Below are positions 31,448 through 34,739 of a stretch of 34,739 nucleotides of DNA, piece by piece (position 1 is the stretch's first letter; each line of letters starts with the position of its first letter). This DNA comes from Candidatus Gastranaerophilales bacterium (lineage in GTDB: Bacteria > Cyanobacteriota > Vampirovibrionia > Gastranaerophilales > Gastranaerophilaceae), in contig CALVCJ010000018.1 of the NCBI GenBank assembly GCA_944326015.1, positions 1 through 34,739 of the forward strand. Direction: 5' to 3'. The notes beneath the pieces are model-generated. The model saw only the letters and a program-made list of their open reading frames with translations. It searched no databases and was not told the DNA's origin. A program made the position numbers and the translations under genes.

Positions 31448-32311
31448 TTATAGCTTATATTTTAACACGGAATTTGAGCCCTGTAACGAAACAAAAAGTA
31501 TATTTCCGTTAATATGCAATCCGTAAGGCTTTTGAATATTGGAAATAAGCACTGAAATAACACCTTGCGGAGTTATTTTCACAACATTGTTATTATTATA
31601 ATTGGATACATAAATATTTCCGACATCATCACTTACCATCCCAATAGGACCATTAATTTTTGCATCCTTAATAAAAATAACTTTATTTCCAGCCGGATTA
31701 ATTTTATAAATAATATTATCTGCAAAAGCTGCAACAAAAATATTTCCTGCAGAATCTGTTGTAATTCCGGTCGGACTTACAATATTATTATATACATGAT
31801 TAACCGGCTCCAAAGAAGACTTTGGCTCTTGGCCCGGGGCAGTATCAGAATTTTCTGCTGCCTTTTGAGGTTCAGCAGGAGTAAGTGAATCCAGAAGGGT
31901 TTTGGCTTTGGTATAAATAGAACTTTCTGGAGGTATCAATGCAAGATAAGTTTTTGCTTTGTCCGGCTGTCCTAATTTATTACTCAAATTTGCAGCCTTA
32001 TAAACTGATTCATAATCATCCGGTTTTCTTACTATAATTTGTTTAAATACAGCAAGTGCAGCATCGTCCTGTTTTAAATACTCAAGAATTGAACCGAGAT
32101 TAAAATAAGCATCAATATAATTAGGATCAATATTGATAGCCTGACGGAAAGATGCCATTGCACGGTCATATTGACCAATCTTATAATAATCAACTCCCTG
32201 ATTATACTGCAATTTTGCTTCTGTAGAAGATTCATAAGGCTCTACAGGTTCAGCGCAAAGCGCAAAACCTGTATTTGCCAGTAAACATAATGTTATTAAA
32301 AGTTTTTTCAT
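31448..32311 (-). CDS. Exported TPR and NHL-repeat protein
   Basis: 287 residues. A Sec signal peptide (MKKLLITLCLLANTGFALC) is followed by at least three TPR units (KLQYNQGVDYYKIGQYDRA, YIDAYFNLGSILEYLKQDDA, YESVYKAANLSNKLGQPDKA), a Pro/Glu/Ala linker (about 145-170), and a half beta-propeller of NHL/SMP-30 type (SPTGITTDSAGNIFVAAF, GPIGMVSDDVGNIYVSNY, KPYGLHINGNILFVSLQ). It would be periplasmic and act as a scaffold. The last Cys before the cleavage site is not in a normal lipobox. Shine-Dalgarno GGGAG lies before the ATG. Confidence 0.85.
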   Translation of the reverse strand: MKKLLITLCLLANTGFALCAEPVEPYESSTEAKLQYNQGVDYYKIGQYDRAMASFRQAINIDPNYIDAYFNLGSILEYLKQDDAALAVFKQIIVRKPDDYESVYKAANLSNKLGQPDKAKTYLALIPPESSIYTKAKTLLDSLTPAEPQKAAENSDTAPGQEPKSSLEPVNHVYNNIVSPTGITTDSAGNIFVAAFADNIIYKINPAGNKVIFIKDAKINGPIGMVSDDVGNIYVSNYNNNNVVKITPQGVISVLISNIQKPYGLHINGNILFVSLQGSNSVLKYKL

Positions 32312-32326
32312 TAACCACTCCCGATA

Positions 32327-34213
32327 TTAATTCAGTAATTCATCGAGTTTATCAATAATTTTTTGATTTTTTTCAGCAAACTCATGCCCTCTTGCAATTA
32401 TAGCAAGTTTCATAATATTTGCAAGATTAACTGCACAAAGCTCTTTGTAATTATCCGGAAGTCTTAAACTCCAGTTTTCATCACCGGATGTTCCGGGTCT
32501 GTTATAGACATCATATACATTGAAATAATCCGTAAAGAATATTTGAATATTTTCAGCCTTAGACGCAAAAAGTTCCACAAGTTTTGTCTGAGCCAAAAAT
32601 TCTGCATCGTCTGTAAGCTTTACAATAATATCATCTTTATTTTCTGCTTCTGCAAACAGGTCATCTACAAGATTTTTAGCATGGAGATAACCGATGTGGG
32701 TGTGAATATTTTGATCAGCCCACATTTTTATGGGTTCATTGTCATGGGTTCCAACCATAGCCCAGCATTTTTTATCTATGTTACAGCATCTGTAAGGATC
32801 TTCGGGTTTATCAGCTTCCACAAACTGAGTTAGCTTCATTCCCTGCAGACCAAATTCTTTCATAACGGCTGCAACAGGATTTGTCAAAGTTCCAAGATCT
32901 TCGCATACAATTGCATCTTTATCCAAACCTTCTTCTTTAGCTGCAGCGATAACTATTTTTTCAATAAGTCTGCCGTAATCTTTTATCTGCTTTTTAGAGA
33001 GGGTTTTAACCCTTTTTTCTTTATCGGCAGTCAATTCCATATCAAGATCTTCAATTTTAGCAATTGCATATTTAGAAAGTTCGGGATGTTCCGGAGATGA
33101 ATATAATCTTCCTGCACCTTCTTCGATTTTTGGTTTTTTGCCCTGTTTGTAAACCCATGGGTCAATAAGCCCTACAATATGGTCAATTCTGACACCGCCG
33201 GGGTTTTCTCTAAACATTTTTTTGTATAAATTTTTCAATAATTGTCCGCCTTCATCCAATGAGCCGTCAGCATTGTACATTCTTTCAGGATCCATAACAG
33301 GAAATCCCCAGGCTTGCCCGTCTTTTGAAAAATAATCAGGTGGACAGCCAAGACACCAGCCTTTTAAGAATAATGACTGATAAGCCCATGTGTCGCGGTC
33401 AGAGAATGCAACCTGCCTGTCGGCAATCATTTTTATATTATGTTTTTGAGCGAATTTTCTTGTTTCTTCGTTCTGTTTGCTTATGATAAATTGAGTAAAT
33501 TTATAGAGTTCAATTTCATCAGAATATTTACTTTCAATCTCTTTAATTCTATCTGCAAACTGCATTTTTTCTTCTATAGATTGCGGATTAAAGAGGTTTT
33601 TATCAGTCTCAGATGTCCATAAGGGCCAGTAATCATTACCATGCTCAATTGATAAAGCTTCATACAGACTATCTTTATCCAGCCAGAAAGCATTTTCACG
33701 TTTAAAATGTTCAAATTCTTTTTCAAGTTTTTTTACAGGATTAACTTTAAAGTTATTCCAAGCTTCCTGCAAAGCTTCATTATAGCGTTTATAAGCATAA
33801 GAATAAGCTGTCTTATTAACATTTTTATTTGGATTATCATTTACTATTTCATTATAAGTATCTTCAGAAAGAATTTTGCCCCAATTCTTAGTAGTTAATT
33901 CTTTAAGGTCAATGAACAGTGGATTTCCTGAAAAAATAGTTCCTGTATAAGGAGAAGAATCGCATGACTTTGTTTTCCCTGCAGGCCCAAGTTGAACTGC
34001 GTCAAACAACCCTGATGCGTATTCAATAAATTCTTTACCTCCGTCAGTGTTTATGCTTCCAAAACCGGTATTCTGGTCTTTCGCAGACGGAAAGCTTCCG
34101 TTATGCATAATGAAAGCAAAATTTTTTTTACCAAGTGTTTTAAGCGCTTTTCTAATAGTTTTTTTAGCATCATCTGTTAAAACGTTAGAACATTTTTCTA
34201 AAGTACAATTCAT
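32327..34213 (-). CDS. malQ: 4-alpha-glucanotransferase (amylomaltase, GH77)
   Basis: 628 residues from the ATG at 34213. I reject the longer start at 34402 because it would add 63 residues of Cys/Arg-rich non-family sequence; AAGGGG stands near 34213. The enzyme moves alpha-1,4-glucan chains between maltodextrins or glycogen. Motifs: GCPPDYFSKDGQAWGFPVMD, GGVRIDHIVGL with the nucleophile Asp, IVCEDLGTLT with the acid/base Glu, VGTHDNEP, and NRPGTSGDENWSLRLP. Two insertions near residues 150-230 are Lys/Asn-rich. It suggests glycogen or maltodextrin use; the nearby MalG-type permease fits this. Confidence 0.94.
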   Translation of the reverse strand: MNCTLEKCSNVLTDDAKKTIRKALKTLGKKNFAFIMHNGSFPSAKDQNTGFGSINTDGGKEFIEYASGLFDAVQLGPAGKTKSCDSSPYTGTIFSGNPLFIDLKELTTKNWGKILSEDTYNEIVNDNPNKNVNKTAYSYAYKRYNEALQEAWNNFKVNPVKKLEKEFEHFKRENAFWLDKDSLYEALSIEHGNDYWPLWTSETDKNLFNPQSIEEKMQFADRIKEIESKYSDEIELYKFTQFIISKQNEETRKFAQKHNIKMIADRQVAFSDRDTWAYQSLFLKGWCLGCPPDYFSKDGQAWGFPVMDPERMYNADGSLDEGGQLLKNLYKKMFRENPGGVRIDHIVGLIDPWVYKQGKKPKIEEGAGRLYSSPEHPELSKYAIAKIEDLDMELTADKEKRVKTLSKKQIKDYGRLIEKIVIAAAKEEGLDKDAIVCEDLGTLTNPVAAVMKEFGLQGMKLTQFVEADKPEDPYRCCNIDKKCWAMVGTHDNEPIKMWADQNIHTHIGYLHAKNLVDDLFAEAENKDDIIVKLTDDAEFLAQTKLVELFASKAENIQIFFTDYFNVYDVYNRPGTSGDENWSLRLPDNYKELCAVNLANIMKLAIIARGHEFAEKNQKIIDKLDELLN

Positions 34214-34684
34214 ATTAAATTTACCCCTTCTTCCTATATCAACAACCAGATAATACCATGACACAATTATTTTTTCAACTGCCCGATAACGGGACTTATA
34301 TCGGAGTTTACAGCAATTATGGGTAAAACGTAATGCAAAACTCGTTTCATGTCTAATTGCATGAGATGTTAAAACGAGTTCCGGATAACAGCAGCAGGAC
34401 ACAGAGAGTAAGGGATAAGAAAAATTTATAACTCAAATGACCGCTTTCTATTCTAATCCTTTGGAATTAGTTAAATTTAATTAATAATTTTTGTAAAGCT
34501 ATTGACATTTTTTGAAAAATACTTTAAAATAAAGGTACAAAAAGATTTTTCAAAAGAGTTTTTATTGCATATCCAAGGATTCATAAAAAAGATTTGATTT
34601 AATAATGTAAAGGATGAGAGATAAAAAGCGTGAAACATTTTTGAGAAATCAGAAAGTTTTACAAAAAAGAAAGGTGAAAAGATT
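34214..34684. other. Divergent intergenic region, malQ and prepilin leaders
   Basis: No gene seen in 470 bases. It has a small hairpin (CCCG ATAA CGGG, 34282-34293), a 9-bp stem (AACTCGTTT 34339-34347 with AAACGAGTT 34372-34380) and the promoter at 34502-34530. Confidence 0.55.
34502..34530 (+). promoter_or_regulatory. Sigma-70 promoter of the prepilin gene
   Basis: TTGACA (34502-34507), 17-nt spacer, TAAAAT (34525-34530). Transcription would start near 34537, leaving a leader of about 148 nt. Confidence 0.7.
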
Positions 34685-34739
34685 ATGACAAAAAGATTCG
34701 GCTTTACACTCGCAGAAGTGTTGATCACACTAGGTATCA
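34685..34739 (+). CDS. Type IV prepilin-like protein, cut by right edge
   Basis: 18 codons are visible: MTKRFGFTLAEVLITLGI. This is the prepilin leader with cleavage expected after FG, and the start of the hydrophobic pilin helix. AAAGGTG lies 8 nt upstream of the ATG. It is the second prepilin-like gene in the window and supports the lineage call. Confidence 0.85.
   Translation, partial: MTKRFGFTLAEVLITLGI

Noticed and set aside
34214-34402. 63-residue N-terminal extension of malQ
   Set aside because: Not family-like, rich in Cys and Arg, and a better start with ribosome site exists at 34213.

Overview
The window looks like an AT-rich chromosome segment of an uncultured gut-type member of the Gastranaerophilales (Vampirovibrionia, formerly Melainabacteria). 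The evidence is two type IV prepilin-like leaders (GFTLAEVLITLAIIGVVAA near 17.9 kb and a partial one at the right edge), a prepilin-style tail ending WKIPKDYP, a TolC outer-membrane protein implying a double-membrane envelope, and a standard core (aroA, yqeG, a U32 protein, malQ, three tRNAs). The lineage call is from memory of family features, not from a search.

Bases 1 to about 15.9 kb are an accessory island. Read leftward it carries a large serine recombinase cut by the edge, a 20-codon ORF, a WG-repeat gene with an in-frame stop, a DUF2924 gene and a short FtsZ/tubulin-like gene, all tightly packed. Next come a WYL-type regulator, an RtcB RNA ligase with an in-frame stop, coupled to a small HTH-like protein, an XRE regulator, and a double-AAA+ ATPase at 7.8-9.8 kb. 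On the + strand between and after these lie DUF1643, Fic, a 1422-residue DUF4011/SF1 helicase-nuclease, and a broken exonuclease/BRCT gene. Four promoters on the - strand (before the FtsZ-like gene, the WYL gene, the HTH-RtcB pair and the AAA+ ATPase) share one inverted repeat, TAYGTC-N7-GACRTA, always 9 nt before a TANNNT -10 box. This suggests one regulon, probably run by the WYL protein, joining RNA repair, a tubulin-like GTP binder, a AAA+ machine and a site-specific recombinase. I regard this as the best candidate for an undescribed system here.

Bases 15.1-20.9 kb are transitional: a decayed intergenic stretch with a foldback, a UlaG-like metallo-hydrolase, a BioG-type esterase, a broken prepilin gene, a second XRE regulator, tRNA-Ser and tRNA-Lys, an NDP-sugar pyrophosphorylase, tRNA-Met, and beside it a tyrosine-integrase relic.

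Bases 20.9 kb to the end are mostly housekeeping: lineage-type hypotheticals, aroA, an HxlR/NTF2-like divergent pair, a radical SAM gene with a G10 tract in its 5' coding part, TolC, an ArsP_2-like permease, yqeG, a U32 protein, an unlisted 44-residue membrane protein, an orphan MalG-type permease, a TPR/NHL protein, malQ and a prepilin start. Several of these core genes have a -10-like hexamer 6-8 nt before the ATG and no Shine-Dalgarno sequence, suggesting leaderless mRNAs, whereas the island genes carry clear Shine-Dalgarno sites. Several genes are broken by one stop or frameshift; whether this is decay, assembly error or readthrough cannot be decided from the sequence alone.
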